A DNA stretch of 64,000 nt from Prunella strophiata (Eukaryota > Chordata > Aves > Passeriformes > Prunellidae), in assembly GCA_036583965.1 (NCBI GenBank), contig JAZBQD010000015.1, positions 18,914,310 to 18,978,309 on the forward strand, given 5' to 3'. Position numbers and translations under genes: made by a program. Positions 49,871-63,310 of this stretch are shown here, one piece after another. The first letter of the stretch is position 1. The number at the start of each line of letters is the position of its first letter. The notes below the pieces were generated by a model that was not told where the DNA came from, searched no databases, and saw only the letters and a list, made by a program, of their open reading frames with translations.

Positions 49871-51954
49871 GCTGCTTAGCCATTCATGAAACACTGTTAT
49901 GTTAACACAATAATGAATAGGACAAGGTCCCTCATTGTCAAGCAGGTGGTGGACTTTTACTCAGCATGAAGGGACCTGAGTGCCCAAATTGCTCTAACCG
50001 AGTGTAAAGAAGCTCACAAAACATAGCTGTCAACTCATTATTTCAAGTTTAAAATATAAGTATGTGTGATGAAATGCTCCAACAGAAATTGAATCTTCAG
50101 AAGTTTCAGTTCATAAATGCGTCCTCCAGACTGATGTATGCAGAGGGGCATTCATATAAAGTTATAAGCTAGTGGAGCATGAAGCATTCATTCAATCATG
50201 TCATTTTTGAATACGAAATAACAGCAGATTTTTTTCAGAAAAATCTGAAAATCAGTTTAACCTTTCCCCATCACTATGGTAGTATTTGTACCTGTCATTC
50301 AACAGAAAAATGAAGCCCAGAGTAAGGGGCTTTTCTCAAGACCAGTCAGCCCACAGCTCACCAGCAAAGAAAGGTGCAGAGGAGTGAGGCCTGTAGGCAA
50401 TGCCTACCACTGCTACTTTTCTCCAGCTTCACCACTTTCATCCTCAGCACATTAGCATGGTTAAGAATCCAGCACTTCCTACAGAAAATTTCCAACAGGG
50501 AGACAATGGGAATTTTGGCCCTAAAACTGAGTATTTTGGCCATAGGTACTGCAGTAACTGGAATACATGACTTAGAGAAATCTGGGTCAATACAAAACTG
50601 AGTCCATCTCTCTCTCTAATTCCTCAGGAAAATACCTAGACCAAGAAGAAGGCTATCCTTCTTCCCCAGCAGAAGACCTTGAATCCTGAGTTCATGAGGC
50701 TTTTTCCTTGCATCCTGAATCCAAAATGCTTTTCCAGCACTCTTCTAGGGTAATTCAAATTTCAAGAACTGGAAGGTAAGAAGTGTTGATTTTATAGGTG
50801 ATATTCCTGATTCATCCTATTGTAAATCCTTTCAAGATTTCAAGTAACTCAAGATCCAATTTTCTCTTCCTAATACAGTTTTTTTTAATCAAATATAACA
50901 TTGAGTCACTTTCATTCATAGAGATTTGAATATACCACCCTTAACTAATGGGATAAAATACTTGATGCTAAATGCATTTGATATAACTAAATTTATTACT
51001 CATGCTTACAATGTAATTAATGATGCAATGGATAAAAAAACTAGAACCACAAGAAATGTTGTAGAAAGTTTGTCTGTGACTTCAATGGCTTTCTGAAATG
51101 GGAGAATTGATGCACCCTTGCATAAAATATAACAAAAAAGAGATATCAATATATCTTTGTAAATTAGTGTTTTTTACTAGAAAATTAAACATAAATTTGC
51201 TTATGGTATATGTGGGATCGCTTCTTCATAGAGAAATATAAGACAATAGAATTATGGAATCAAACTATTCAAAACATGACAAAAACTTCTAAAATGAAAA
51301 AAAAAAAAAAAAAAGCCTTCAAAAATAAATTAATAGAACAGCTCAAAAATAATCTGCCAAATCCAAAATGCTTCACTCAGACATTCTTCCTGTAGACAGA
51401 ACCTTTTCTTCCATCACTCCTGCTATTTTATTTTCTCTACAAAAATAATGCAGCGTATAATGGAAATGGTAAGAAATATCACAATGACACTAAAAGAATT
51501 TCAGGGGATGTCACTAGGTTGCCCTGTGCAAAGAACTGCCTATAAAAAACAGGAAGGAGTACTAAACCAGAGAATTGAACCTCCAAACAAAACAGATTCT
51601 TTCCTGTAGACAGGAACAGGTAATTCCTCTTACGTACCCATGTGGAGCAGATTTTCCAGTTCCTTACTCCTACAGTTTCCTAGCAATTCTGTTCAGTTTG
51701 GTGAACTCACAAATAAACTGGAAAAGGATGTAACAACTGGAGTGTTTGCTTAGCCTTTTTTAATTAGAAATTTATTTTGAACAATGATTCCCAGATTTAA
51801 AATCAGGCAAGAGACTTGTCCTTAATAAAAGACGATTCATTTTGCTTTCTCTAAAGAGACTATGGATTTAGACAGACATTTGTCAAACATGATACACTGA
51901 GAAGCAATTACACATTCAGTAAGGACTTAATTCAAAACCCACAGGCAGAGCTGA
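49871..51954. other. Unique non-coding DNA
   Basis: No supported gene. 50293-50360 (AACAGAAAAATGAAGCCCAG, then AGTAAGGGGCTTTTCTCAAG) faintly resembles the conserved 3' portion of old MIR/L2-type repeats; too short to call. An A run of 18 lies at 51297-51314. Confidence 0.5.
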
Positions 51955-52180
51955 AGCTTGGTGAGACATCTGAAATACTGCATCTGCTTTTGATAACCCA
52001 GAGTGAGGACACTTATAAACTTGGGCTAGCTCAGCTTAGAACCCCCAGCTGGACAGGGTGGAGAACTTGCTCTGTAAGGAGACACTGGTGGAGCTGAGCT
52101 GCTCCAACCTGAAAGGGGCAATTTCAGGGATCTAAGAGCATCCTGCCAGCACCTGCTGGAAGGCTAGGCAGTATCCATCA
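51955..52180 (+). mobile_element. Diverged CR1 LINE fragment, plus strand
   Basis: GGTGAGACATCTGAAATACT followed by GCATCTGC (51960-51987) resembles the CR1 ORF2 block encoding the RLHLEYCIQ-like motif. AGGACACTTATAAACTTGG continues it, and GAGCTGAGCTGCTCCAACCT with a CACCTGCTGGAAGG block (52092-52163) resembles the next ORF2 section. The stretch is GC-richer than its flanks, as expected for CR1. It is short, shifted and diverged, with both ends uncertain. Confidence 0.55.
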
Positions 52181-53728
52181 TTTTTGTTTTTCAAGAACAA
52201 TCCAGATAAAGCCCTATGCCCTAACTTAATACAGACAATGTAACAGTTGTGTACCCCAAATATCATTGTTTATACTGCTGATCATATTTTCTTGGCTGAA
52301 TCAATAGGAATCTTAAGTCAGTGTAAGCCTAAAGAATTGCTAAAAAGTTTGTCCCCACTTCATCCACCACCAATAGAGTTGCAGGTTATGTTAGAGAGTG
52401 ATGCAGTGCAGCACTGTCTGATTTGACCACTGTTTCTCTCTGTGGCTAGACAGAAGACAACATAACAGGAAGACTGATTTAACCATGAAGACTAATCTTC
52501 CCTAGTCTCTCTCATATTCCTTCTTTTATATCTCACATAGTCACCCAAGAACAGGAGGATTCTGAGTTAGCTGAACATGAATTTCACTGTGATGCTTCCT
52601 TTTCTTTAACCAGCAGTATTCTTAAAGCACAGCACACAGATTCGTGGGAGTTGCTTTACTACTTCAGTGTGGCAGTGGGATTTGAGAAGCTTGGAAGGTC
52701 CTGCATAATGTCTTGTTCTGCTAGTAAGAGAAAACACTCTTCCTTCACAGACAAGAACTACTGAATAGGAGTCCAAAGACTCCTATTAGTTCTGTAAGTC
52801 AGCTCTATATATTCAATGTATCTGGAGTCCCCAGCAAGGAAGAGGAATCAGTCCTGAGTTTGAATGTATGAAGAATTTAACAATTTGTATAAATGTTTAA
52901 AATTTAAATTTTTATTTTCTTTGTGAACATTTAATTTTTAAAGTTGTCTTTGATACTTACACTTTAGAAATCAATTAATGAGAAGAGTGTCAGTTAATGG
53001 GAACTAGAAAATCAGCGCAATGCACATCTGAATTGACTCAAATGGAGTCAGTCACAGTTTACAGCTATGAAGATTAGTACAATATCTGGCCCATATTTTC
53101 TTTTTCACAGTTTTCAACTAAAGAATGACAGCATGGCCATCCTCATGGTTTTAACTGAAGTAGTTTCTTGCTGGTATCTCATCTCTGTACACAGTATTGG
53201 AGTCTTGAGTATCAGGTGGGTTCTTGCAAGACATCAAAGCAGTACTTCTCACTACAGATCTGGGCTACAAATGTGAAGTGCAGAAATACAGGCTGCACAC
53301 ATTTAGAAACACCTGGGCTTCAAACAGCCCCCCCCCCATCAGGGGATTTATCTTTCTAATAAGCACTCTTGAAATGCCAGTTATTAAAATTAGAGAAATA
53401 AAAACCCTTTTGTTCCTTCATTGAAAATACTGTCAATACTGATAAATACCTTCTGTGGTGGAACAATTACTTGGAAAGCAATTGATTGTATTTGGTCACT
53501 GTTTCAGAATGCAAAAAACCTACATTTTTGCAACTCCCAAGACCTTTTTAATGTGGAAAAAAAAGCCAAACCCATAATTTTTTAAATATATTTTTGAACA
53601 TGCCAGCAACATGAACTTGTACTTTTTTTGCTACTGCTTAACAAAACAAGGAATTTCTACAATATGGATAAAGTAAATGCTAGCTATCAATAAAATATAG
53701 GCCTCACAAGGACATGACAAGATGAATA
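52181..53728. other. Unique non-coding DNA
   Basis: AT-rich with no gene recognised. A run of nine C lies at about 53330-53338. Overlapping frames at 53067-53424 are below 70 codons and without motif. Confidence 0.55.
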
Positions 53729-53800
53729 TTTTTACAAGGCTAAGGTGCTATACACATTAAATATTGCAAGCCTTGTAAAAAAAAAAAAAAAAAAAAAAAA
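53729..53800. repeat. 13 bp inverted repeat running into a 24-base A tract
   Basis: TTTTTACAAGGCT (53729-53741) is exactly complementary to AGCCTTGTAAAAA (53769-53781), with a 27-base loop. The right arm continues into 24 A at 53777-53800. The A tract may have expanded from the arm's own A run. Confidence 0.85.
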
Positions 53801-56800
53801 GTAATTATAAAGAGTGATGAAGAGTTCTCCATACAGAAATGTTCTAAAAAGCTTGAAACACATTTCAGAGTAGCTTGCATCAGCAATGCACCCTCACTTA
53901 GCTTCATAAATGGCTGTGTGTACTTGGGAATTCAGGAATATATTCTGTTGGATCTTCAATCTATTTAGGTTTTCTGTTGCATTGTGTGGTCAGAACTTTG
54001 TACCAGGCATCATAATGAGCTGGGGAAGAATCTTACTTAATCTAGACTGGCCTAGATAATATTATTTTCATTTCAGGTCACTCTCCTTGCTTCTCAGGCC
54101 AGCATGATTTTTCATGACTTAGGTGTCAATAAGCACTCCAGTGGGGCTTGCTTTGCTGAGAAATCAGAATCAAAGCAGGAACAAAACTGGAGTGTGTGTA
54201 ATGATGGAAGACATTGTAGTACAAGAAAGCAATCCCTTTTTCCTCTCTGCCTCATGCAGTTTAGTGGGTTCCATAAAGCCTCAGCACTACTTGATGGTCG
54301 TAGGTTAGCATGGTGCATGTGGCTGAAGTGGAGGAAAACTGGGTAGGCAGGGAAATGATAGTATAGAAGGAAGAGCTTTGGTGTTGATGGTTTCCCTTGA
54401 CTAGCTGAAATAGGGCAATAATGGAAAAGATGTATGGGATAATCTACTGCCACACAGTTCCACACACATTAGTGCAATTATGACCAAGTTACAGCACACC
54501 TGTCATGCCTAGTCCTTTCCTTTCATGATAATGTATTACAAGATTTTGTGGTAATAGCTAAAAAATAGAAAGTAATTTTCTAAACCATTATGATTTTGAA
54601 TACATTACCCCATCTCAAACTCATTCCAACATCACTGCAGATTTAAAGGAAAATAGGAATTTTAACTGCACACTGAATAGAGGAATGGAGAAAAATAAAA
54701 ATAAGGCAACTGACCACTGTCATAGTGCCACAGATAGAAACCCTTCCCCTTAACTTTTGTTATGTAAATTTCCTGCAATAGATCATGGCTTAAATTTCTT
54801 GCTCAATTACTCAGAGTAAATCAGGGACATTTAGGCATCATTTAGGCATATACATATTGGATACAGACTTGTGTCCCAGATTTTTCTAGAATGACAGTAG
54901 ACACTTCCTGGGCATGAGATTTAAAAAATAATTAGAGGATATGTGAACCCATGCCTTACAAGTAGGAAAGTATATCATACAAAATATATGTGAATCAGGA
55001 TAAAAGGTCCTGTGAAATAGATTGCATTCTGGTATAGCAGTTCTGAGAAAAACTATTTTGAAAGTTAGTTTAGAAAATAATTAAATGTAAAGTAATTTTA
55101 ATATACAAATGTCTGACAGGAACTTGAAGTCCAACCTTTAACCCTGAAAAAAAAAAGATAAAATTAATTTAGATTAAAAAAGGATTTGAATTTCTCTAAA
55201 ATCCACAGAAAATGTTACCATTTAGTAATGACATTCCCTTTCCATTTGACCCCAGCTTGACATGCTGAATTGCTCTGAACATCCACCACCATGTACAGAA
55301 AGTCTTACTTCTTAACTCTTGCTATTCTAATTTGCACACAAAAGTACAGTTAAAAGGGACATTAAGGCTGTGACATAGAACAATAAAAGCAGAAAATTCA
55401 TAAGTAATTAGGAAATATACTATACAGAATGTTCTCCAGTGCAAAAGGGCTGCTAATACATCACAGGCAATAGAGTTCTATGAGAAAACAATGGAGTTTT
55501 CTGATACATAATGCCATATCTCCATTTCACAGGGGAAAAAAGAGTAATTGCAGCTAGTAAAGAGAGACTAGAATAGCTATGTATGATTATAAAATATTAT
55601 GGCTGATTCAGAGACAAAGTCAGCACCATTCTTTCAGAGGTGTAGATATCCCAAAGAGTGCCTAGAAAATGTTTTAGACCTCTATCCTCCTATGTAAACT
55701 ATGTCTGTGAAAGCATCAAAGGCACCTTCAATACTTTCCTTCATCGTTCCTCTCTCTTTGCTCAGGTGGAGAGAAACAGCAATCAAACAGTACAGAGGTG
55801 AAAGCTCTTGATTCTTCCTGTGTATGGGTGACTGTCTGCTCTCCTTCAAGGAAGCCTGAATGCACTAGACTGATGTGAACAAAGACTTAGACACCTACTT
55901 TACTAAGCTGAAGAATTCCAGCTTCCCACAGATTTCAGACAAGGACAGAGTTAAGCACCAAAATGTTGGCAGAAGGATGGCTCTGGAAGTAGGATGGGAT
56001 TTGTTATTGATCCACTGATGCCAGTGAGACATAGAACTACATCATGCACCTCTGGAAAATGACATTGCAAGCTCTGTGGGAACCTGCTCTGCAGAAGGGG
56101 AGGAGGAATTGTTTTACATATCTGGAACACCCAGAACAATTTTAAGTGTTGAATAATATAGCAGCATGTTTCAGGGGCATATAAACTCTGCTGAAAGGGG
56201 AATAAGTCAATAATTGTACTAGGTATTTCTGGTATTATCTATCAAGAAGGTATCAGTAAAATTTCCCTGAAAATTTTAAGAAATACTTTAAGGCAGTGTT
56301 TTTTGTTTATATCTCCAAGCCTCATTTTGCTAGCTCCTTTCCCTAAAGGTCTTTCACAGATACTTTCTCAATGCCAAGCTGTCAGTGTTTCTGCAGATGT
56401 AGCCCTGCCACAGCATAAGACTCTCCAAGTCAGGTCTGCCATAGTCACAGTCTGTGTCTCCTCCAGAATCACCAATTTGTCCTCCATTCACAATGGTGAC
56501 CCAATAAAGGGACCAGAGACATGAATGGAACAAAACAATCACATTTTTTTTAACAGATTAGTTCAGAATCAGCACACAGACTAGGAACAAGCAGTCAAGA
56601 GCTGGTGAAGGGAAGACAGATCCCACCTAGATGGGATTATGACACTGCAGAACTGGGCTCTGAGTCTCCTCTTTTCTTGCATTCCAGCTGTTTCCTACCC
56701 TTGCACAAAATTTTCAGTACAAAAAAGGTATTAGCACTTTTTTTGTACATCCATTTTGTTAATATATTCTGGTTAGAACCATATCTCTGATTGGAAGGCA

Positions 56801-59800
56801 GAATTCTATAAAGGATTTAAACAGCTAAATTTATGGACTGTATGCCATTAAAGATGGTGGTTACGTACTCCTTTTTCAGAGGAATCTGGATCAATCTAAA
56901 GCAGAGTTTTCAGCCTTCCTTGATGGTATTTTGTATTTTTTTAATGGAAATTGAAGACCAATTGAAAAGATATTCTTTTTTTTTTTTTTTTCTTTTTCCT
57001 AAATGAAAAAATCAAGGTTATGCTGATACATACATGGTGTTCAGTTCTTGCAAGCATTCAGGTGATAAACTAGTATTTGTAAAAAATACAGTTCTGAAAT
57101 TATTGTAGAAGAAGCAGTTTTCTGGGAATCAATATCAGAATTGTGTTCTTTTTATTTATTGCTTTTAAAATCACACTTTTCCTTCACTCTTTTTAATATA
57201 TCATTTTTTCATTTTAAAAATATCTTCCAGTAAAAGAGCAGAAAAAGATCACATTAAGTCATGTGAAAAATCTCAGTCCTTCTACCAGCTGGAAAAAGCA
57301 AACAGCCATCTGCCTCAAAATGGAAGCCCAGTGAAGACAGAATTCCTAGTACTTGCAACAGAATTTGGTGTCAGGTACCAGCAAGCATGAGGGTGCTCTA
57401 GGAGGGAAGACAAGCCCAGAGATGATGATACCATCACAAGCAGAGGCTGTGCCCTCATCAGTGAGATGCCAACAGTTCTCTTAAGAGAACAAGAGAGGTA
57501 AGAAGAAATATTTCCCTCTAGATGCTAATAAAATAAATATTTCACCGTGATCTTTAATATGTTAAGCTGTAAGATCCTTTGTAAATACTAACTGCCCCAA
57601 ATTTGGGAGTCAAAATTTCCTTTGTATTTCCATCACATTTTACACATTTAGATTTCTGCTTCTTAGTAGTCTCCCTAAATTGTTTCTTAGAATTTTGACT
57701 GAACCCAGCAAAGCAATAAAAAACAAATTTAACCACAAGCAATGAAATACACATACTTAGCTCTAGGAACACATCTCTTCATTAAATGCTTCTGGAGTCT
57801 TTTCTGTGTCCCATATGCCTATGTGCATCTCACTTATCATCCAGTTTGCTTTCTTCTATCACTCCTACATCTCCTATAAACATAAGGTCTCTGATGCTAT
57901 CACTTTGATATCTCTTGTTCTTTCACTTTAAGGTCTCTTGTTCTCTCACCCCTATCTCCTGGTACAGCAGGTTTCTCCAAGTTTCACCCACTCTTTAAGT
58001 CTGTTGTTGTCTGTTGTCTGTTGTCTGTTGTGAACTGTTATTACAAGTGTGAAACAACTAGAAAATTATGTATTTTGTCTTAAATATAAGGCAATTTTGT
58101 TATTTCTTTGCCCACATTTCTAACCTCTCTACGACCCTTTGTATAATTTCTTGTTTCTTGCAATATTTCTCATCCAGTTTAGTACACAATAATACTGCTA
58201 ACATGCTGGCTGCTGCTTCATCTTGAGATCATTAATTACACTATTAAAGCCTGGAGGTACTATTTAAGAGTACCACTGCCCTCCACAGGAGAGAATGACA
58301 GACATACTGGATTGTGTCCAAAATACTGTCTCTGTAGAGCCACACCTTGCAGAGAGTCTTCATTTCATCTGGAAGAAACCATCAATTGTCAGTGGTCTGA
58401 AAGGACAGAAATGTGACAGTGATATGTTCCATGTATTGGTGAGATCACCCAGGGAATGAAGATTCTCAGCAGCCCTGCCCATTTATTCTCATTAGCCAGT
58501 GTCAACTGGCTGTTGTTTCCTTTTCTGCTTATGGGCAAAACACAACACATGAATACTCCCCCCTTAACTTTGCCACTTGATCAACAGCAGAAAAGTTAAT
58601 CCTTTGCTCTTTGTCTTGTGAAAGCATCATCCAAATACTTTCTATGTGTTTCCTCCATCTCTGTTAATCCGTATCTCCCACAGCAAATATTTCTTCTTTC
58701 TATGAAAGCCTTCCATTTTGGAACCTCCTCACTTGTAGACATCCTTACTCTCTAGTCAAAAGCACTTGAGTCTTAAAGCCAATGAAGTAATTTAGTGGAT
58801 CATTTGCCCTGTAAATCTGACCAAATCTAAATCTACCCTACACTGAGAGACCTACAGAATCTTCCTCTCAGATTTACCTTCACCACTGACTATGAAGTGT
58901 CCCAGTCTTCTGTAAAAAGAACTTCACGGGATCAATAGCTGTTACTGACCCAGATCAAACAGAACAAGAAAGCCCTCAATGCTTTCCTAGTGCCACTTAC
59001 TCTGCTGAACTGCACCCTCACTTTGCTGGTATATGGTCCTGATTCACCACTACTCTCAGCCAATTATACCTAAGTATGGTAAATGCTGAAAAACTGAATT
59101 TGAAAATAGTAAGTATTTTGCACAAGGTAACATTTATTTGGGTACCTGAATGTTTTTCTCTTTATCTAGAAACGACTGATTAACTGCATTACAAAAGATC
59201 AGTTCCCAACACAGGGTATTAGGACTGGCCACATCACTCTCATCAACATTAACAGATGTGCTCATCTATAAACTCAGTCCTTTACCTTTACATGTGGTGA
59301 AGTATTCTGAGATAAGACAATCACAGATGGAAAGTGAGTAATATTCACTCCTTCACTTCTGGTTTTGCCTGGAGTGATTCCAACATCAGCAGTGAGTTGT
59401 CTCTTTTTTTGTTTCTCTATAAATAAACCCGAGAGTGGCCAGTTTTACTTCTCATTATTTATAAATAACAATGTGAAGTGTTATCTCAAAAGGGAATTTT
59501 GGTAGTGAAGTTACATATCCTTTACAAGAAGGATTTATAACGGGAACATATATAGAAAGAAACTATACCCTTGGTATTGTAATTATGCTTTTAAAACACA
59601 CGATAATTCAGTGTTATTTGTTTTTCCTTTCTTTGATGAACTGATAAATGTCACTTGAATATTTGCATGAGCACTCAGTAGAGAAGCTGGTTTTCTTCAA
59701 AAGAAAATAGCACGCACACTTATTCCTCCTCTGCTGTACATAAATTCTAAATAGTACCTTGGCAGAATTATGAAATAAAAATGGATGTTTTTAAAGGCAT

Positions 59801-59999
59801 TTGTGCAGTCTGGGGAATAAATGATAGAATTTTCTTATATTTCTCATATATGCAGATAACAGATACATTTAATGCAAGAAGGAAATAGAATTTTAATAGA
59901 ATTTTTAACTAAAGATCTTGAAACAAAACTAGACATACATTTTAATTGAATTTCTGGCTCAAATTACAGCAAACCATTATAAATCATTAGGAATCAGTT
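53801..59999. other. Unique non-coding DNA with small simple repeats
   Basis: No gene recognised over about 6 kb. Simple sequence: a TTTAGGCAT doublet at about 54832-54849, a T run at about 56975-56990, and a (GTCTGTT)n tract of about four units at about 58004-58032. The minus-strand frame 54112-54465 (117 codons) and its plus-strand shadows show no motif. The patch 58200-58500 is slightly less AT-rich, of unknown nature. Confidence 0.5.
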
Positions 60000-60460
60000 T
60001 TAAAACTGCTTTCACTTTTACCCGTATTACAAACACAGAGGTAAGCTTTTACAGCTACAGATAAGTGTTAATAAATTACCCGAATTTCAAAATTAATGGC
60101 TGCCCGGCTGCTTTGGGGAGATATCATTGTGTTTCATGAATATTTTGATTTTGTGATTAGATCAAAATGCACTGAATTCCTAAACAGTCATAACTAAGGT
60201 CTGCTGATCATAAACTGTTCTTTTTTTAATAAATTATATTCCTCACAAATCTGCTGATATGGAATAATTAGAAATTGGTTGCCTGCATTTACTGTAATAT
60301 TTGCATGACTTTAGATCTCCACCTACTGATCTAGTGGCTGGCAGGAAATGTACATTTTGTACATTTCTAAATATACCTTGCCTGCAGAGATAATGGTTTA
60401 TATTGTGATGTTAAGAAGGTTTTTATTTGCAAAAAACAAAGAGGTGTCACTTGCCAGTTC
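60000..60460. promoter_or_regulatory. Candidate conserved non-coding stretch
   Basis: Repeat-free DNA that departs from its surroundings by a run of balanced, motif-rich sequence: AATTAATGGCTGCCCGGCTGC at about 60090, TGATTAGATCAAAA at about 60154-60167 pairing with ATTTTGAT just upstream, ATAATTAG, and a 10 bp hairpin at 60345-60367. Homeodomain- and MEF2-like AT-rich sites are common here but also by chance. No coding frame fits. Function is a guess that only cross-species alignment can test. Confidence 0.3.
60345..60367. repeat. 10 bp perfect inverted repeat, 3-base loop
   Basis: GAAATGTACA (60345-60354), loop TTT, and the reverse complement TGTACATTTC (60358-60367). Confidence 0.9.
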
Positions 60461-63283
60461 TGGAAGACATTGATTAGGCTGTTTATGTCATTCCTATTCA
60501 GAACTTATTATTTACAGCTTTCCTGTTTCCTTTCCTTTGTAGGAGATAATGATCTGTCTCCTGTAAACTGCTTAAAGTGTGCCTATTTTCTCCTTTTTTT
60601 TTTAGGGAGTCTTGAAATACATTTTATAGAAGGCAAGCATATTGAAATGGAATGTAAACTGTGTAAAATACAGCATATTAATCGAAAATGATATCTTTCA
60701 GTATAATCTTTAAATTAAGTGGCATACAAATATTTATAGTTAGGGAAAATGAAAATTGCAAATCCATTTTTCATTGTGGAAGGCACATGCATCTGAATGT
60801 GATCCTGTAAGACATATACATTCCACAATTAAATACACTTATATTTTGGGAACTATTCATTTTAACAGTACTGTACATGGGCATATCTGTTTTTTACTAC
60901 AGATCTTTATAGAGGGAAGGGAGTGCTCATTGCTGTCTAGCATTCAGGTCTCAGAATGGCCTAAGCACAGAGTGTCCCTATGGATGCTTTATAACCATGT
61001 GCTTCAGGACACATTTCAAATTTAGAAAGGTGGCTTCATTTTTTTTCTGCCATATACTGTAGAGATTTAACATAATTGTTAATGTCTACTGCATTAACAT
61101 CACCCAATATTAAAATCAATGCATCAAAGGGGCAGGCTGCAGTCTACTATATAATATATTTAATGACAGAACAAATGTATTTGGGATAGCCACATGCTAA
61201 AATAATCCTCCATTTCAAAAAAAAAAAAAAACAAATAAAAATTGCTACCATTGCCATGTCTTTGTAATGTGAATCAAGGAAAACATATTGATGACAGGCA
61301 AAATACTCAGCCAGTTCACAAGACCTACAATTTATTCTAATGATTTCTGAAGAAAATTCTATTTCATTTGGAAAAAAAAAATTGACCCCACTCTATTTCA
61401 TCCCCACTGCCACTGCAGCTGTTTCTGCAGCCCAATGAACAGGTCTTATCCCCACATTGGACAACTAGTCCTGCAAACTAAAAGTTACTTAAAGCAATCA
61501 AGGACAAAGCTGTTAATTGCTCTCAATCATGACCTTCTACCATTTCAGTCCAGCCTGTCTGCTGTTTATTTTATGGGTATTTATCCCATTCTCCCTGGTA
61601 GTGTGACCTACTTGCATTAAAACTTAATAATGAGTTTCATTACCAAGGTATTCTATATCAAATTCAAGCTCTCCCCCAAAATAAAATCTGTTTTCCTTTT
61701 TAATATGAATGAAATAAGTGTAGAACAAGTCCAGTGCCTCCACTTGTTGAATCATGTATTGATTTATTGATGCTTTATCATTAGCCCTTACAACCATTGC
61801 AGAAATATTAATCTCTATAGAAAGTGCTTCTGCAATTGTGAAAACCCTGATAATTTGGCCAAACACACAGTTAACAAATATAGTGACAGAAAAAGGACTT
61901 GTGCTATTCCCTTTCCACAGGTTGTACTGGATACCAGATTCCTGGTTTCCATGTTGGAAACCTGTCACTTTGGCTGAAGTCCATGGTTCAGAGCCTGAGC
62001 CATGGTTGACCCTTCCTCAACACACTGTTTCTAGCCCATGAGTAATTTCTGGTCAGAAGCAAACCCAAATGGGAGGGTGGGTCATGTGGAGAGCCTTCTC
62101 TGTCCCCACAGGTTGGGCACTTTGCCTGGGCAAGGGGAATGTGACCCACAGGAAGCAGGAAAAACAGGCTCTCCTAGCACCAAACAAGGTACTTTAGGTG
62201 CCTAAACTGGATATCTTTGTCTCTAACAAAGGTTTCTTTGGCAAATTTTCAGACAGGAAATCAGCTTAGGCAGCCTAAAGTTTGCTCTAGAAGAGACCCT
62301 CTCCTCATTAGCTATATTGGAAGATGAGAAAAAACAATTTCATGACTTTGGCATGCAAATTTGGCATCTAAAGTTGGCCAAGGAACATACTAGTAAAAAG
62401 GTACTAGCTTTTTTATACTAAGTGTAAAAATAACAAATAACTGTAGAAAGACAGCACACAATGCAAAACATTAATAATTGAATTGAGGTAGGGTGGTGGT
62501 TTTTGTTTTGTTTTGGTTTTACCTAAATTTTTAAATTAGAATCTGCAAAATAATCTAGAAAACAAGACCAAAGTTGGAACAAATAAATAAATAGAACTCC
62601 TGACATTTGAGGAATATTTGTAGCTCTGTGGAACAGAGACCCATAGAAAGAAAATTGCATGGCCTAGAGAGAGAAAAAAAAATGTTTTACTTTGAAAGCT
62701 ATGTTTGACCAAGATATCCTTAGCAAGTACTATGTAGGACATGAGAGCTGCTATGGTTACAGCAGTGAAGATTGTTTTATTTGAACCTAAAGATTTTTGT
62801 GAGTATCCTAATTCTACCCTTAGCGGATATAGCTAACTCCCATTGATGTTAGTTCTTCATGGGACAAACTTTGGGCTGGAGGATTGTTAACTGCTATAAT
62901 TCTTATGAAAAGAGAATATACATTTCTTCCTGTAAAGAAATAACAAGGGATAATCTGAAGTGCTCTAAGCCACCATCAGGAGGAAGAATTATTATCTTTT
63001 CTTTTCACAAGGAAAAAAGAACCTACATTTAAGCTAATATTGACAGATCTCTGCAGACCAGAAGAGAAACAATCCCACAGCCTAAGCAAAGCAAAGAGAT
63101 CAGTCTCCGACATCCATTCAGAGACCAGCTGCTGGTGAAAGAGAACAGAGGAGCCAGGAGCAGGAGGAACAGATGTGTCTGATGAGATGTGTGCAGGGCA
63201 TATTCCTGGGCCCCAGTAAGTAGGCCCAGCTATTTAGCAGATTTTGTAAAGTACCTTTTGTGTGGAGAATAAATAGACTAAAC
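60461..63283. other. Unique non-coding DNA
   Basis: No gene. An A run occurs at about 61219-61231. TTTAGGTGCCTAAA at about 62193-62206 is a lone palindromic block like those in the 21430 relic, and CTAACTCCCATTGATG at about 62832 may belong to the same decayed family. The minus-strand frame 61624-61968 (114 codons) has no recognisable domain. A TTTTG-rich tract lies at about 62499-62521. Confidence 0.5.
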
Positions 63284-63310
63284 TATGATCCTGAAGATTT
63301 CAGGATCATA
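63284..63310. repeat. 12 bp perfect inverted repeat, 3-base loop
   Basis: TATGATCCTGAA (63284-63295), loop GAT, and TTCAGGATCATA (63299-63310). A compact hairpin with no surrounding element. Confidence 0.9.

Noticed and set aside
50293..50360. Possible MIR/L2-like relic
   Set aside because: The resemblance is limited to a short, diverged stretch; a profile search would be needed and I cannot claim it.
51078..51100. TGACTTCAATGGCTTT as a foldback-repeat core
   Set aside because: A lone core without matching ends.
60470..60691. Two TTTCCTTTGTAG / TTTTTTTTTAG splice-acceptor-like sites
   Set aside because: Pyrimidine tracts followed by AG are common in AT-rich DNA. The following frames are short and unlike any known exon.
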